A stretch of DNA of 64,000 nt from Vanessa cardui. Its lineage: Eukaryota > Arthropoda > Insecta > Lepidoptera > Nymphalidae. The notes under the pieces are model-generated. The model saw only the letters and a program-made list of their open reading frames with translations. It did no database searches and was not told the origin of the DNA. Location of the stretch: the NCBI RefSeq assembly GCF_905220365.1, contig NC_061153.1, forward strand, positions 9,816,001 through 9,880,000, written 5' to 3'. The stretch's first letter is position 1. The number at the start of each line of letters is the position of its first letter. A program made the position numbers and the translations under genes. Shown one piece after another: positions 10,240 to 20,277 of the stretch.

Positions 10240-10923
10240 ACTTCATAAGTGGGATCTAAGGAAGATAATATCATTTTCCTTTCCACGCACCGTGAAACTG
10301 TAAGTAACGTGGAGGTACATATAGTACATTATTTTTATTTTTTTAGAACTTTGTGTAGGTTTTTAATTTTATAATTATTTTGATAATATTTTTTTTTTCA
10401 TCCAAAGAAACGTACTTTAAAGCTAACTATAAGTCACTTACTGACCGTTAATATTTTAAATTTGATATCTAATTGCTTAAAGTTTTTTTTTTCTTCTTCT
10501 ACCTACATCTCAGTGTGATTAAATTTTTTTTTTATTATGAAATAAGAAGTAATAATACTAAATCGAAAAATTAATGTGATTTATAATAACGAAGGTATAA
10601 CTTAACACATTAGATTGAATAAAAGTAATAAATACAAATATTATGCGACAAAAGTGTACTACTAATTTTGTGTCGTAATGATTTTTCTTTCATTGACTAG
10701 TGATATATTTTTTTTTTATTTAATTATTATCACCTAATCGTTTTATTATTATAAAACGCTTAATCTTAGCATAATGACAATGTGATGTGTTTTATGTTGA
10801 CTAAGAAATAATACACGTAAACTTACAAACCTAGACTGGTTTCATAATATTAAAACAGGTTATTATGTAAGAGAATATTAATTGTTATCTAAAACTGAGA
10901 TTTGTCAGTTTCAGCTTTTTGCT
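10240..10923 (+). other. Gypsy 5' leader
   Basis: A/T-rich non-coding sequence between the left LTR and the first Gag Met. It starts with ACTTCATAAGTGGGATC. The AAGTGGGAT part recurs at 45539 after another LTR-like sequence, suggesting it belongs to the primer-site region, but the TGG expected at a tRNA primer site is not obvious. Confidence 0.45.
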
Positions 10924-11611
10924 ATGGATCAAGGCAATGATCGACGAAAAAGAGCAGCCTATGATAGGACTAGTGCAGACCCAGGTGTACCCAGGTTCGA
11001 GGGTCAGGGTCAGGACGCACTAGACCTAAGGCAACATACTAGTCGTGCAAGCTGGCCAGGAGAACCTAGGTATGAGGGTCAGGTCAGGAGAGCTAGACAT
11101 TATAATTCCGAGCAACCCAGGGTATCGCGGGAGCGTGATACCGAGGGTGAGAGTATTTGCCGGCCTGACGGAGAGCGTCAGCAACTAAATGATTTTCGAG
11201 AGCGAAGAAATATGGAAAGATCTCTTCGCACGCCCTCAGTCGCACGGGATCGATCGCCTGGTGCCGGTTCTTCGAGACGTGTTATGCGAGAAAGAAGCAG
11301 GACTAGAATCGGAAGAGCGCATGATGATGATGTAAATTCCACATTCAGAGCCGGAAGTAAGAGGAATAGAAGTACGAGTGATCCAGGTGAGCAACCATGT
11401 ACCTCTAGGCGACGCCGACGTAGAGATAGTTCTAATGAGGATAATATAATAGATAAATTTTTGTCAATATTGCAGTCAGTCAAGAGTTCAGATAAGTCAA
11501 AGTTAACTTTTAATACTAACATTATCCCTGAGTTCGACCCTATGTCTAAAGAGCAAACAATTTTAACGTGGCTTACAAAAGTGGAAGAGTGTTCTGAAAT
11601 ATACGGTTGGG
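10924..11611 (+). pseudogene. gag: Gypsy gag, N-terminal part
   Basis: The frame runs from Met at 10924 (MDQGNDRRKR). About 170 residues are rich in Arg, Ser and Asp with an RRRRRR run, then a retrotransposon Gag segment begins (EFDPMSKEQTILTWLTKVEE). The frame is cut at 11611 by a SINE with an exact 11-bp duplication and continues at about 11934. Part of this sequence (11246-11501) occurs again at 17758-18013. Confidence 0.75.
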
Positions 11612-11922
11612 TAAAAAGTAAAGTAAAGTAACAGCCTGTAAATTCCCACTGCTGGGCTAAAGGCCTCCTCTCCCTTTAAGGAGAAGGTTGTGGAACATAT
11701 TCCACCACGCTTTTCCAATGCGGGTTGGTGGAATACACATGTGGCAGAATTTGTATGAAATTTGTCACATGCAGGTTTCCTCACGATGTTTTCCTTCACC
11801 GCTGAGCACGAGATGAATTATAAAGACAAATTAAGCACATGAATCAGCGGTGCTTGCCTGGGTTTGAACCCGCAATCATCGGTTAAGATGCACGCGTTCT
11901 AACCACTGGGCCATCTCTGCTC
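11612..11922 (-). mobile_element. SINE, full-length, inserted in gag
   Basis: A tRNA-headed SINE of 311 bases on the minus strand. ATACGGTTGGG flanks it on both sides (11601-11611 and 11923-11933). On the minus strand it starts AGAGATGGCCCAGTGGTTAG, has the B-box GGTTCAAACCC, and ends in a (TTACT)-type tail. A half copy with the same left duplication occurs at 19876-20028 in the duplicated gypsy segment, so this insertion predates the duplication. Confidence 0.9.
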
Positions 11923-11933
11923 ATACGGTTGGG

Positions 11934-12182
11934 ATGATAAGGAAATCATTCATTATGCCCTTCCAAAACTAACTGGTGTAGCCAAGTCGTGGTATCAAAG
12001 CTTACCTAGTATGAAATTTACATGGGTCGAGTGGAAAAATAAACTAATTGAATCATTTCCCGTTCGTGAAGACTACGCTGAACTCTTAACTGAAATGCTG
12101 GCTAAGCGCGTAAAATATGGAGAGTCTCTTGAGCAATATTATTACGCTAAAATTTATTTATTAAATAGATGTAAGATACGTA
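11934..12182 (+). pseudogene. gag: Gypsy gag, central part
   Basis: Continues the Gag domain after the SINE (HYALPKLTGVAKSWYQSLPS, then WVEWKNKLIESFP), the typical core of gypsy Gag. The mariner element interrupts it at the TA at 12181. Across the mariner the frame is shifted by one base, so gag was already broken there or decayed later. Confidence 0.75.
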
Positions 12183-13455
12183 GAAAGGTCCAAAAGTTTC
12201 CGGCCTGAACTATAAAATGAAGGATAAATCTCAAACAACGTTTATCATTTTTCAATATAGTCCCCTTTTATTTGAATACACTTTTCGCATCGCTTTACTA
12301 ACATTTCAATTCCTTTAAAAAAATAGCCTGCAGTTTTATCTTCAAAATGTGCCAAAACCGCGGACTTCACCTCTTCATCCGTGTTAAACCTTTTTCCACG
12401 CAAGTCAGATTTCAGTTTTGAAAATAAATAATAATCGCTTGGGGCCAAGTCAGGGCTATATGGTGGATGGTCGAGCTCAGTGAACCCGCATTCTTTGATG
12501 GCAGTCTTGGAAACACCCGCTGTGTGGACCGGCGCATTGTCATGAAGCAGCAACACTCCTCGAGACAATTTTCCTCGACGCTTTTCTTTAATAGCATCTC
12601 GCAATTGATGTAGTAAGGAAGCGTAGTACTCGCCTGTTATAGTTGTGTTACGCTCTTTAAAATCCGCTAGTAATATTCCCTGGGAATCCCAAAATATTGT
12701 GGCCATGATCTTTTTTTGTGACTGAGACACCTTGGCTTTCTTGGGCCGTGGTGAGCTTGGACGACGCCACTCCATCGATTCTCTTTTAGACAAAGGATCA
12801 TAGTAAAGAACCATAGTTTCGTCTCCTGTTACAATTGAATCCAAAACTTCTTTTTGTCGGCCTTCACAAAGAGATAAAAATTGAGTACAGCACTTCACAC
12901 GTTCTTGCTTCTGAATAGCAGAAAGAAGTTTTGGGACCCATCTTGCACTGACCTTATTCATGCCCAAATGCTCATGGAGGATTCTGAGCACAGTTGTTTT
13001 CGAAAGACCCGTCATAGCTGCTAATTCTTTTGTCTTTAGCCGCCTGTCCTCCAGTACTTTCTCTTCGACAAACTGAATGTTTTCGTCCGTAATGGCCTTA
13101 GACGGACGTCCTGGGCGGGGTTCATCTTCAATTGATTGTCTTCCTAAACGAAATTGTTTCGCCCATTCTTTTACGGTGGAATATGAAGGAGAGGATTGTC
13201 CATATACAGCATCCAAACGTTGTTTGATTTCAGACGGCGTCCTCCCCTCTATTGTCAAAAATTTGATCACGGCTCGATACTCAATCTTATCCATTTCGAA
13301 TTTTTTGCTGACTTTCTGATTTCAAAAGGTTATAACTTTGACAATAAATGAAATAGAAGAATATTTTAAATTGTGGGTAGAACACAAAAGTGTCAAGCTA
13401 GTTTAATATCATTGATGAATCCAAAGCGGGTAGGCCGGAAACTTTTGGACCTTAC
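12183..13455 (-). mobile_element. Mariner transposon, apparently complete (1273 bp)
   Basis: The terminal inverted repeats share AAGGTCCAAAAGTTTCCGGC (12185 onward; complement ending at 13453). A TA dinucleotide flanks both ends (12181-12182 and 13456-13457), the mariner target. The interior carries one uninterrupted transposase. It lies within the gypsy gag, between the core and the zinc knuckles. An intact frame and matching ends suggest a recent arrival. Confidence 0.93.
12245..13294 (-). CDS. Mariner transposase
   Basis: 349 residues, the usual size. The N-terminal half has two helix-turn-helix motifs (about 5-50, and the TGLSKTTVLRILHEHLG helix), linked by GRPSKAI, which would bind the inverted repeats. 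The catalytic domain shows VTGDETMV (first Asp), LLHDNAPVH (second Asp) and YSPDLAPSDYYLF (third Asp), with 34 residues between the second and third Asp, the DD34D of mariner. All three catalytic residues and the whole frame are present, so it could be active. It is expected to cut and paste the element into TA sites. No intron or promoter motif is evident. Confidence 0.93.
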   Translation of the reverse strand: MDKIEYRAVIKFLTIEGRTPSEIKQRLDAVYGQSSPSYSTVKEWAKQFRLGRQSIEDEPRPGRPSKAITDENIQFVEEKVLEDRRLKTKELAAMTGLSKTTVLRILHEHLGMNKVSARWVPKLLSAIQKQERVKCCTQFLSLCEGRQKEVLDSIVTGDETMVLYYDPLSKRESMEWRRPSSPRPKKAKVSQSQKKIMATIFWDSQGILLADFKERNTTITGEYYASLLHQLRDAIKEKRRGKLSRGVLLLHDNAPVHTAGVSKTAIKECGFTELDHPPYSPDLAPSDYYLFSKLKSDLRGKRFNTDEEVKSAVLAHFEDKTAGYFFKGIEMLVKRCEKCIQIKGDYIEK

Positions 13456-13457
13456 TA

Positions 13458-13887
13458 CGTATATGGACGCCAGGCTGTAGATTGTCTACTGTACGGGGTA
13501 GACGACAGGGCCGTAAAAGTCGGTGCGCAAGCTGCGCAGTTCTCAGAACCGGAAAAGGTCTTAAAATATTTTAGGACTGTTAAAGTCGGACCAAGCCGCG
13601 AAAACCATGAATCGTATTCTAAATTTCGGAATAAGCGTAGAAATGCCAGAAATGAAAAATCAACTTCTAGATCAGGTGGTTCAAAATCTGATACAAAAAT
13701 GGTTTGCTACAATTGTGATGAAGTAGGCCACCCAAATTTTAGATGTAACAAACCTCCTGCAAAATGTTCTACTTGCGATAAATTAAGCCACCAGTCCATT
13801 CATTGTTTTAAAAATAAATTTAACAAAGATCGTGAGAAAGACTCTAATCCTACCCACGATAAAACTGAAAAACGCGTAGCTCAATAA
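13458..13887 (+). pseudogene. gag: Gypsy gag, C-terminal part with zinc knuckles
   Basis: After the mariner, Gag resumes in another frame (GRQAVDCLLYGVDDRAVKVG), then shows two Cys/His knuckles at 13702-13812: CYNCDEVGHPNFRC (CCHC) and CSTCDKLSHQSIHC. Such nucleocapsid knuckles bind the RNA. A stop at 13885 ends this frame just before the protease-like region. Confidence 0.8.
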
Positions 13888-13889
13888 AG

Positions 13890-14496
13890 TCATACAGATG
13901 ATCCAACTGCCAAATATATAATTACTATTAAAATAAACAATAACTTTGTTGATTGTCATTTAGATTTAGGAAGTCAATGCTCCCTTATAAGGCTTACTAA
14001 AGCTAAGGAGCTTAATTTGGAAATAGTTGTACCAGATGATTTGTCTGTACTCAAGGGTATTGGTGCTAACCTTATCGCACCAGTAGGTATGACGATTGTC
14101 ACCGTTGAAGTACAAAATATCAAAAAAGTCATAAATATGTATATTGTCGATGATTACGTAATAACCCAATCAACCTTACTAGGTCATTCTGTTACCGAGC
14201 AAGCGGATATTATTATTACAAAAACTCCTACTGAAATTATATTTCAACAGACCCCCACTGTTAAGACGCGTTTAGTGGCAAGTAAAGATACGGAAATATT
14301 TCTCAATACGTTATGTGCTGTTCAGATCACAGCTGAACCAAGTCTTTGTAGTCAAGTTTTCGTGAATGGATGTATCAGGGGTCCCGAAGGTAAAGAATAT
14401 TTTCTCCTTCCAGGTGAATTCATATTCACCTGGAAGGAGAAAATATTAAGGTTAGGAATGGTCAAGGCGCCCTATTAATATACAACGTTTCTACAG
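13890..14496 (+). pseudogene. Gypsy protease-like region
   Basis: Reads CHLDLGSQCSLI at about 13950-13986, in the position of the D-T/S-G motif of retropepsins but with Leu after the Asp. About 150 residues follow without further marker. The frame is thrown out by the palindrome at 14396-14447, after which coding resumes one frame over (GQGALLIYNVSTDTF). A LINE-A copy interrupts it at 14505. Confidence 0.6.
14396..14447. repeat. Perfect 24-bp palindrome with 4-base spacer TCAT
   Basis: Arms 14396-14419 and 14424-14447 are exact reverse complements (AATATTTTCTCCTTCCAGG... and back). The same palindrome lies at 20148-20199 but with spacer ATGA, the reverse complement of TCAT. It shifts the reading frame of the protease-like region, so it arose as an inverted duplication of coding sequence. 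Confidence 0.9.
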
Positions 14497-14725
14497 ATAC
14501 TTTCAAGTGGTAGTGCCACACTGCATACCTCTCGGTTGCAGTCGAATGGGCCGGCACGCCCGGGGAAGTACCACTCTCTCACTTAAAATCGGCGTGAAGT
14601 GGTAGCTATGCTACCGCGTTTCGTCCGGTAAGTGAGAGTTCCGGAGGCCCGATCCCTCTCCCCCCAAAACATGGTTGTGCAGAATTTGGTGACATTACCC
14701 CAGGAGGGTACCATCAGCGACTGCG

Positions 14726-15685
14726 ATGGAGAATCCCTCTCTGGGCATCCATGCTCAGGACGTACACCGCCTGAGCAGGGATGCCCAGGCTGCCCTCCGA
14801 ATTCTGGGGGGGGGCAATTTTGCGCTCGCCACTGTTCGGGGCAAGCGGAGCAGGCATCATAAGGCAACCCCTACCACACTCGCTGTGGACTTCTGCAACA
14901 TAAGGGGACTCAACTCCAACTTGAATGCCGTTCACTTTCACCTTGAGACGGCGAAGCCGGCCTTGCTCTTTCTTACCGAGACCCAGATATCTTCTCCTGC
15001 CGATACGTCTTTTCTCTCTTACCCCGGGTACAAATTGGAGCATACTTTTGTGCCACGAGCTGGGGTGTGCGTTTACGTCAGAGATGATATCTGCTCTCGA
15101 CGCCTCGGCAGCCTTGAAGGGCAGGACCTATCAATTATCTGGCTGCGCGTAGACTGCGACGACCATCCGCGAATCTACGCGTGCCTTTATAGGCCCCATA
15201 GCGGTAATGCCGAAACCGACCGACTGGTTGAGCACGTCCAATTGGCTACAGATTCCGTGCTGCAGCAGACTCCATCCGCAGAGATCATTATTCTGGGCGA
15301 TTTCAATGCTCATCATACAGAGTGGCTTGGATCACGCACCACTGATCATGCGGGTAGATCTGTTCTCGACTTCGCTTTGGCTTATGATTTGACACAACTG
15401 GTCACCTCGCCAACGCGAATACCGGACGTGGAGGATCGTACACCTTCCCTGTTGGACCTTCTGCTGACTTCGCATCCGGACGGCTATAACATTGTCGTCG
15501 ATCCCCCTCTGGGCTCGTCGGACCACTGTCTCGTCCGGAGTACAGTGCCAGTTACACGATACTCACTCACGACCTCGTTTCGCGGGCTGTCGTCGCGTGT
15601 GGCACTACAAGTCAGCAGATTGGGATGGGATGCGGTCCTTCTTTGCATCTTACCCATGGGGGCGAGTTTGTTTCTCGATGGATGA
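14726..15685 (+). pseudogene. LINE-A copy 1 APE-type endonuclease
   Basis: Shows the motifs of the apurinic-like endonuclease that nicks the target: FLTETQIS (Glu), IILGDFNAHHTEW (Asp/Asn) and GSSDHCLV (Asp/His). The upstream part LAVDFCNIRGLNSN is the usual domain start. A frameshift around 15570-15600 moves the reading into the frame starting at 15492, so endonuclease and RT are no longer one polypeptide. Confidence 0.85.
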
Positions 15686-17644
15686 TCCGAGCGTTGTTGC
15701 TGACTCTGTCGCCGATGTGGTGCTTCAGGGTATGGAACTTTTCATTCCATATTCTGCGGTGCCCATTGGTGGCAAGTCCCAGCCCTGGTTTGGTCGCCTC
15801 TGTAAGACGGCTTCACGCCGAAAATGGGAACGCTACCAAGACTGGGCTAACGCATCGGCGTCTCGTGATACAAACACCAGCACATTCAGAAAGGAATATA
15901 ACTCTGCCTCCAGGTCCTTCAAAAACGTGATAGCTGAGGCGAAGTCGAAGTACATTGGCAGAATTGGCGAGAGACTGGTGCGCTTCCCATCAGAAACACG
16001 TGCGTTCTGGTCTCTCGCTAAGGCTGTCCTAGGGAATTTCTGTCAGCCTTCTTTTCCATCTTTGCACAGGGACGGTGAGACATTGGCCCATACCGCGAAG
16101 GAGAAGGCCGATCTTTTAGGGTCTCTCTTCGCGTCGAACTCGACTCTGGATGACCAAGGAAAGTCACCACTATCAATCCCGCGATGTGATACGACGATGC
16201 CGGAGGTTAAATTTCGGCAAAGTGCAGTTCGGAAAGCACTTCTTTCCTTGGACATTCACAAGTCGAGTGGACCCGATGGCATCCCTCCAATCGTGCTACG
16301 GACATATGCTCCCGAGTTGGCACCGGTCTTAACGCGTCTTTTCCGGCAATCCTACGCATTAGGCGTCGTCCCGCACTCCTGGAAGACTGCTTTGGTGCAT
16401 CCGATCCCTAAAAAAGGCAACCGCTCAGATCCGTCCAATTATAGGCCTATAGCCATCACCTCCTTGCTCTCCAAGATAATGGAGTCCCTTATTAACTGCC
16501 AGCTCCTGCGGTACCTAGAGGAGAAGGCCTTCGATCGTGTATGGCACAAAGCGCTTCTTTCGAAGCTTCCTTCCTATGGGCTTCCCGGGAAATTATGCAA
16601 TTGGATTACCAGCTTTTTGGCAGATCGGAGCATCAAGGTCGTTGTCGACGGTGCATGCTCTGACTTAAAATTCGTCAATGCTGGTGTTCCACAAGACTGC
16701 GTTCTATCACCCACTCTGTTTCTTCTGCATATCAATGATTTGTTGCAAATCGGGAACATTCATTGCTATGCAGACGACAGTACCGTTGACACCTTATACA
16801 CCGGCCGCGCTAATATTTCTCGGGAAACCGGAACAAACTTGTGTCTGAAATCGAGTCTTCGTTAAACGAAGTCTCGAACTGGGGCCGGCTAAACTTAGTC
16901 CATTTCAACCCCAAAAAGACGCAAGTTTGCGCGTTAACCGCTAAAAAAACACCATTTGTCGTATCTCCACGATTTGAGAACATCCCGATAGCCGCTACGG
17001 GTAATATCGGAATACTTGGCGTTGATATTTCGAGCCTCGTTCAGTTCCGCGGTCAATTAGAAGGCAAAGCCAAATTGGCTTCAAAGAAGCTCGGTGTGCT
17101 CAGCAAGGCGAGACAGTATTTCACGTCGGCCCATCGCCTAAAACTTTACAAGGCGCAAATTCGGCCTCACGTGGAGTACTGCTCTCACCTCTGGGCGGGT
17201 GCTCCCCAGTACCAGCTCCTTCCATTTGACCGCATCCAACGTAGAGCGGCTCGAGTTATCGACGATCAAGCCCTTTCCGATCTCCTTGATCCTTTGGCTT
17301 TGCGTAGAGATGTTGGATCACTCTGCATCTTCTACCGAATTTTTCACGGGGAATGTTCCGAGGAATTGTTCGGATTAATCCCGGCTGCTGAATTTCACCT
17401 TCGGACATCTCGTCAAAATTCTAAGTTTCACCCGCACCATCTTGATGTCCGAAAATCCACAACAGCGCGATTTCTTAGACATTTTCTGCCTCGCACAACC
17501 ACTCTGTGGAACCAGCTTTCGCCGGCGGTTTTTCCGAACCGATACTACATGGGAACCTTCAAGAAAAGAGCCTACTCCTTTCTCAAAGGCCGGCAATGCA
17601 CCTGCAAGCCCCCTGGTGTTGCAGATGTCCATGGGCGGTGGTAG
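15492..17644 (+). pseudogene. LINE-A copy 1 reverse transcriptase and C-terminal part
   Basis: RT motifs in order: SSGPDGIPP, NYRPIAITSLLSKIME, KAFDRVWH, AGVPQDCVLSP and CYADDSTVD (catalytic YADD). Between RYLEE and KAFDRVWH about 48 codons present in copy 3 (54590-54745) are missing in frame, removing the FRRGRS region and part of the palm. A frameshift near 16850 passes to a frame running to 17644 (SSLNEVSNWGRLN... to GVADVHGRW). Inactive. Confidence 0.85.
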
Positions 17645-17713
17645 TCACTTTCCATCAGGTGAGCCTTCTCGTTTGCCACCTATTCCATAAAAAAAAAGAA
17701 AAAAATACTTTCA

Positions 17714-17757
17714 CGATAAAAAAGGGTTCACTTTTGTCACGTGTGCCTCCTAAAGGA
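17714..17757 (+). other. Gypsy sequence after LINE-A and rearrangement junction
   Basis: Protease-like region resumes (ACGATAAAAAAGGGTTCAC...), then at about 17757 jumps back to gag: CCTCCTAAAGGAGGG joins to ATCGATCGCC, which is 11249 onward. At the undisturbed place (20277-20300) the same sequence continues CCTCCTAAAGAGTCG. Confidence 0.8.
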
Positions 17758-18198
17758 GGGATCGATCGCCTGGTGCCGGTTCTTCGAGACGTGTTATGCG
17801 AGAAAGAAGCAGGACTAGAATCGGAAGAGCGCATGATGATGATGTAAATTCCACATTCAGAGCCGGAAGTAAGAGGAATAGAAGTACGAGTGATCCAGGT
17901 GAGCAACCATGTACCTCTAGGCGACGCCGACGTAGAGATAGTTCTAATGAGGATAATATAATAGATAAATTTTTGTCAATATTGCAGTCAGTCAAGAGTT
18001 CAGATAAGTCAAATTTAATGTTGTCTTAAATTTTCGCGATGATTACACATTTAAATAAAACTATTTATAACGGATGAATCGCGTATATTAATTATTTTTA
18101 AACATCCCGACGTTTCGAGCACTTTGCAGTGTTCGTGGTCACGGGCAGACTAAGATGACATTTGTCTATTTGAAGAACAAAGGAAATATTATTAACAA

Positions 18199-18744
18199 CT
18201 ACCGCCAACGATTTCTCAATTGATATCTTGAGTAACGTTCCGGTTGCACGCAGAAGGCACTAACTGTATCTTTAGGTCTTGCAGTCTGTTGGATTTGGGA
18301 TTTTAAATTTTTAATAAGTGGATCCCAGGTGTTAGAAAGTCTCCAACCATCTTCTCTATTGAAGTTCGGATGTTTTTGAATTTCAATAGCCTCGCGTATC
18401 ATTCTAGGAATGAATCTGTGTTCTCTAGCGAGGATCTGTGGTTTATCAAATCGGATAAAATGGTTAGGTTTATCCAGAGCATGTTCACAGACTGCAGACT
18501 TAGAAGAACGCCTATTTTTGACATCTCCTATATGTTCCTTGACCCTGGTACCGATACTTCTCTTTGTTTGGCCTATGTAAGATAAACCACACTCACATTC
18601 GAGTTTATATACTCCTGCAGTTTGTAAAGGAATATTACTCTTGATAGGTCTCAAGAACTGGCTCACTTTCTTATGAGGCTTGTAAACGGTTTTAATTGAA
18701 GCTCGCTTCAAGATGTTGCCAATCCTGTCTGTAACTCCCTTCAC
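18199..18744 (-). pseudogene. Penelope GIY-YIG endonuclease fragment (left arm)
   Basis: 181 residues, the same as the C-terminal part of the right-arm protein. GVYKLECECGLSYIGQTKRS supplies the GIY and YIG elements; the following Arg (TRVKEHIGD) and an ordered Glu fit the family. The RT is absent from this arm, so it is a 5'-truncated unit. Confidence 0.8.
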
Positions 18745-18762
18745 ATATGGTAGAAATGCAGG

Positions 18763-19608
18763 TTGTCGCTCAACTGTGGGTGGAATCCTGACAATACATT
18801 AAGTCACACAGTTTATAGGAAACCCACACACACCAACAAATACCTCAATGGTGACTCGCACCACCACCCTAGCCAGTTAGCTACCGTTGGCAAATCTTTG
18901 TTTCAGAGAGCCCACCATCTCTGCGATGCTGAACACCTAGAGGACGAGCTACGTCAGGTCAAGCTTGCACTCCACCAAAACAAGCTGCCCGTGCCTCGCC
19001 AGCATCGCAGAAGCCGTATCAAGCCACCCACAGTTGAGCGACAACCTGCATTTCTACCATATGTGAAGGGAGTTACAGACAGGATTGGCAACATCTTGAA
19101 GCGAGCTTCAATTAAAACCGTTTACAAGCCTCATAAGAAAGTGAGCCAGTTCTTGAGACCTATCAAGAGTAATATTCCTTTACAAACTGCAGGAGTATAT
19201 AAACTCGAATGTGAGTGTGGTTTATCTTACATAGGCCAAACAAAGAGAAGTATCGGTACCAGGGTCAAGGAACATATAGGAGATGTCAAAAATAGGCGTT
19301 CTTCTAAGTCTGCAGTCTGTGAACATGCTCTGGATAAACCTAACCATTTTATCCGATTTGATAAACCACAGATCCTCGCTAGAGAACACAGATTCATTCC
19401 TAGAATGATACGCGAGGCTATTGAAATTCAAAAACATCCGAACTTCAATAGAGAAGATGGTTGGAGACTTTCTAACACCTGGGATCCACTTATTAAAAAT
19501 TTAAAATCCCAAATCCAACAGACTGCAAGACCTAAAGATACAGTTAGTGCCTTCTGCGTGCAACCGGAACGTTACTCAAGATATCAATTGAGAAATCGTT
19601 GGCGGTAG
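18763..19608 (+). pseudogene. Penelope RT end plus GIY-YIG endonuclease (right arm)
   Basis: 281 residues. The first about 90 (TVYRKPTHTNKYLN, SHHHPSQ) match the end of a Penelope reverse transcriptase, then linker, then GIY-YIG domain at about residues 140-230 (GVYKLEC, SYIGQTKRS). The catalytic RT palm is missing. Such elements insert by target-primed synthesis with this nuclease (established for the family). Confidence 0.8.
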
Positions 19609-19875
19609 TTGTTAATAATATTTCCTTTGTTCTTCAAATAGACAAATGTCATCTTAGTCTGCCCGTGACCACGAACACTGCAAAGTGCTCGAAACGTCGG
19701 GATGTTTAAAAATAATTAATATACGCGATTCATCCGTTATAAATAGTTTTATTTAAAAAGTCAAAGTTAACTTTTAATACTAACATTATCCCTGAGTTCG
19801 ACCCTATGTCTAAAGAGCAAACAATTTTAACGTGGCTTACAAAAGTGGAAGAGTGTTCTGAAATATACGGTTGGG

Positions 19876-20028
19876 TAAAAAGTAAAGTAAAGTAACAGCC
19901 TGTAAATTCCCACTGCTGGGCTAAAGGCCTCCTCTCCCTTTAAGGAGAAGGTTTTGGAACATATTCCACCACGCCTGTTCCAATGCGGGTTGGTGGAATA
20001 CACATGTGGCAGAATTTGTATGAAATTT
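19876..20028 (-). repeat. Truncated SINE in duplicated gypsy segment
   Basis: Same SINE insertion as at 11612, with the same left flank ATACGGTTGGG, but cut after about 150 bases where it fuses to GGCAAGTAAAG of the protease-like region. The tRNA head is lost. Confidence 0.85.
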
Positions 20029-20147
20029 GGCAAGTAAAGATACGGAAATATTTCCCAATACGTTATGTGCTGTTCAGATCACAGCTGAACCAAGTCTTTG
20101 TAGTCAAGTTTTCGTGAATGGATCTATCAGGGGTCCCGAAGGTAAAG

Positions 20148-20199
20148 AATATTTTCTCCTTCCAGGTGAATATGAATTCACCTGGAAGGAGAAAATATT
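20148..20199. repeat. Second copy of the 24-bp palindrome, spacer ATGA
   Basis: Arms 20148-20171 and 20176-20199 equal those at 14396-14447; the 4-base spacer is inverted. Confidence 0.9.
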
Positions 20200-20277
20200 A
20201 AGGTTAGGAATGGTCAAGGCGCCCTATTAATATACAACGTTTCTACAGATACTTTCACGATAAAAAAGGGTTCACTT

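Larger units (their letters stand above)
14506..17704 (+). mobile_element. LINE-A copy 1 (endonuclease/RT non-LTR element)
   Basis: It is flanked by ATACTTTCA at 14497-14505 and 17705-17713, a 9-bp target duplication. A GC-rich 5' region (AGTGGTAGTGCC start) precedes the coding part, and the 3' end is TCAGGTGAGCC...CCATAAAAAAAA. Three other copies lie at 35955-36225, 41046-42020 and 52784-56332. In base composition it is far richer in GC than the surrounding gypsy sequence. Clade within the Jockey/I/R1 group is not assigned. Confidence 0.9.
18014..19757. mobile_element. Penelope-like element: inverted pair of 3' portions
   Basis: Inserted in the duplicated gag with AAGTCAAA on both sides (18006-18013 and 19758-19765). 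It consists of arms 18050-18783 and 19024-19757, exact reverse complements over 734 bases as far as I can read, around a 240-base spacer. Each arm encodes the GIY-YIG endonuclease end of a Penelope polymerase. The plus-strand unit extends into the spacer and includes a little of the reverse transcriptase end. The terminal motif CGAAACGTCGGGATGT recurs at 31052 and (one change) at 62060. Confidence 0.85.
17758..20277 (+). repeat. Second copy of gypsy gag-pro segment (rearranged duplication)
   Basis: 17758-18013 repeats 11246-11501, 19758-20028 repeats 11494-11765 (including the first half of the SINE), and 20029-20244 repeats 14277-14496. Relative to the first segment this copy lacks the second half of the SINE, the gag core, the mariner and LINE-A, and gains a Penelope-like insertion. 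The copies differ by only a few bases. It may be a real tandem duplication or an assembly join of two alleles. Confidence 0.8.

Noticed and set aside
18050..19757. Inverted arms as terminal inverted repeats of a DNA transposon
   Set aside because: Each arm encodes a Penelope GIY-YIG domain and the end motif recurs in single orientation elsewhere, so this is an inverted pair of retroelement ends.
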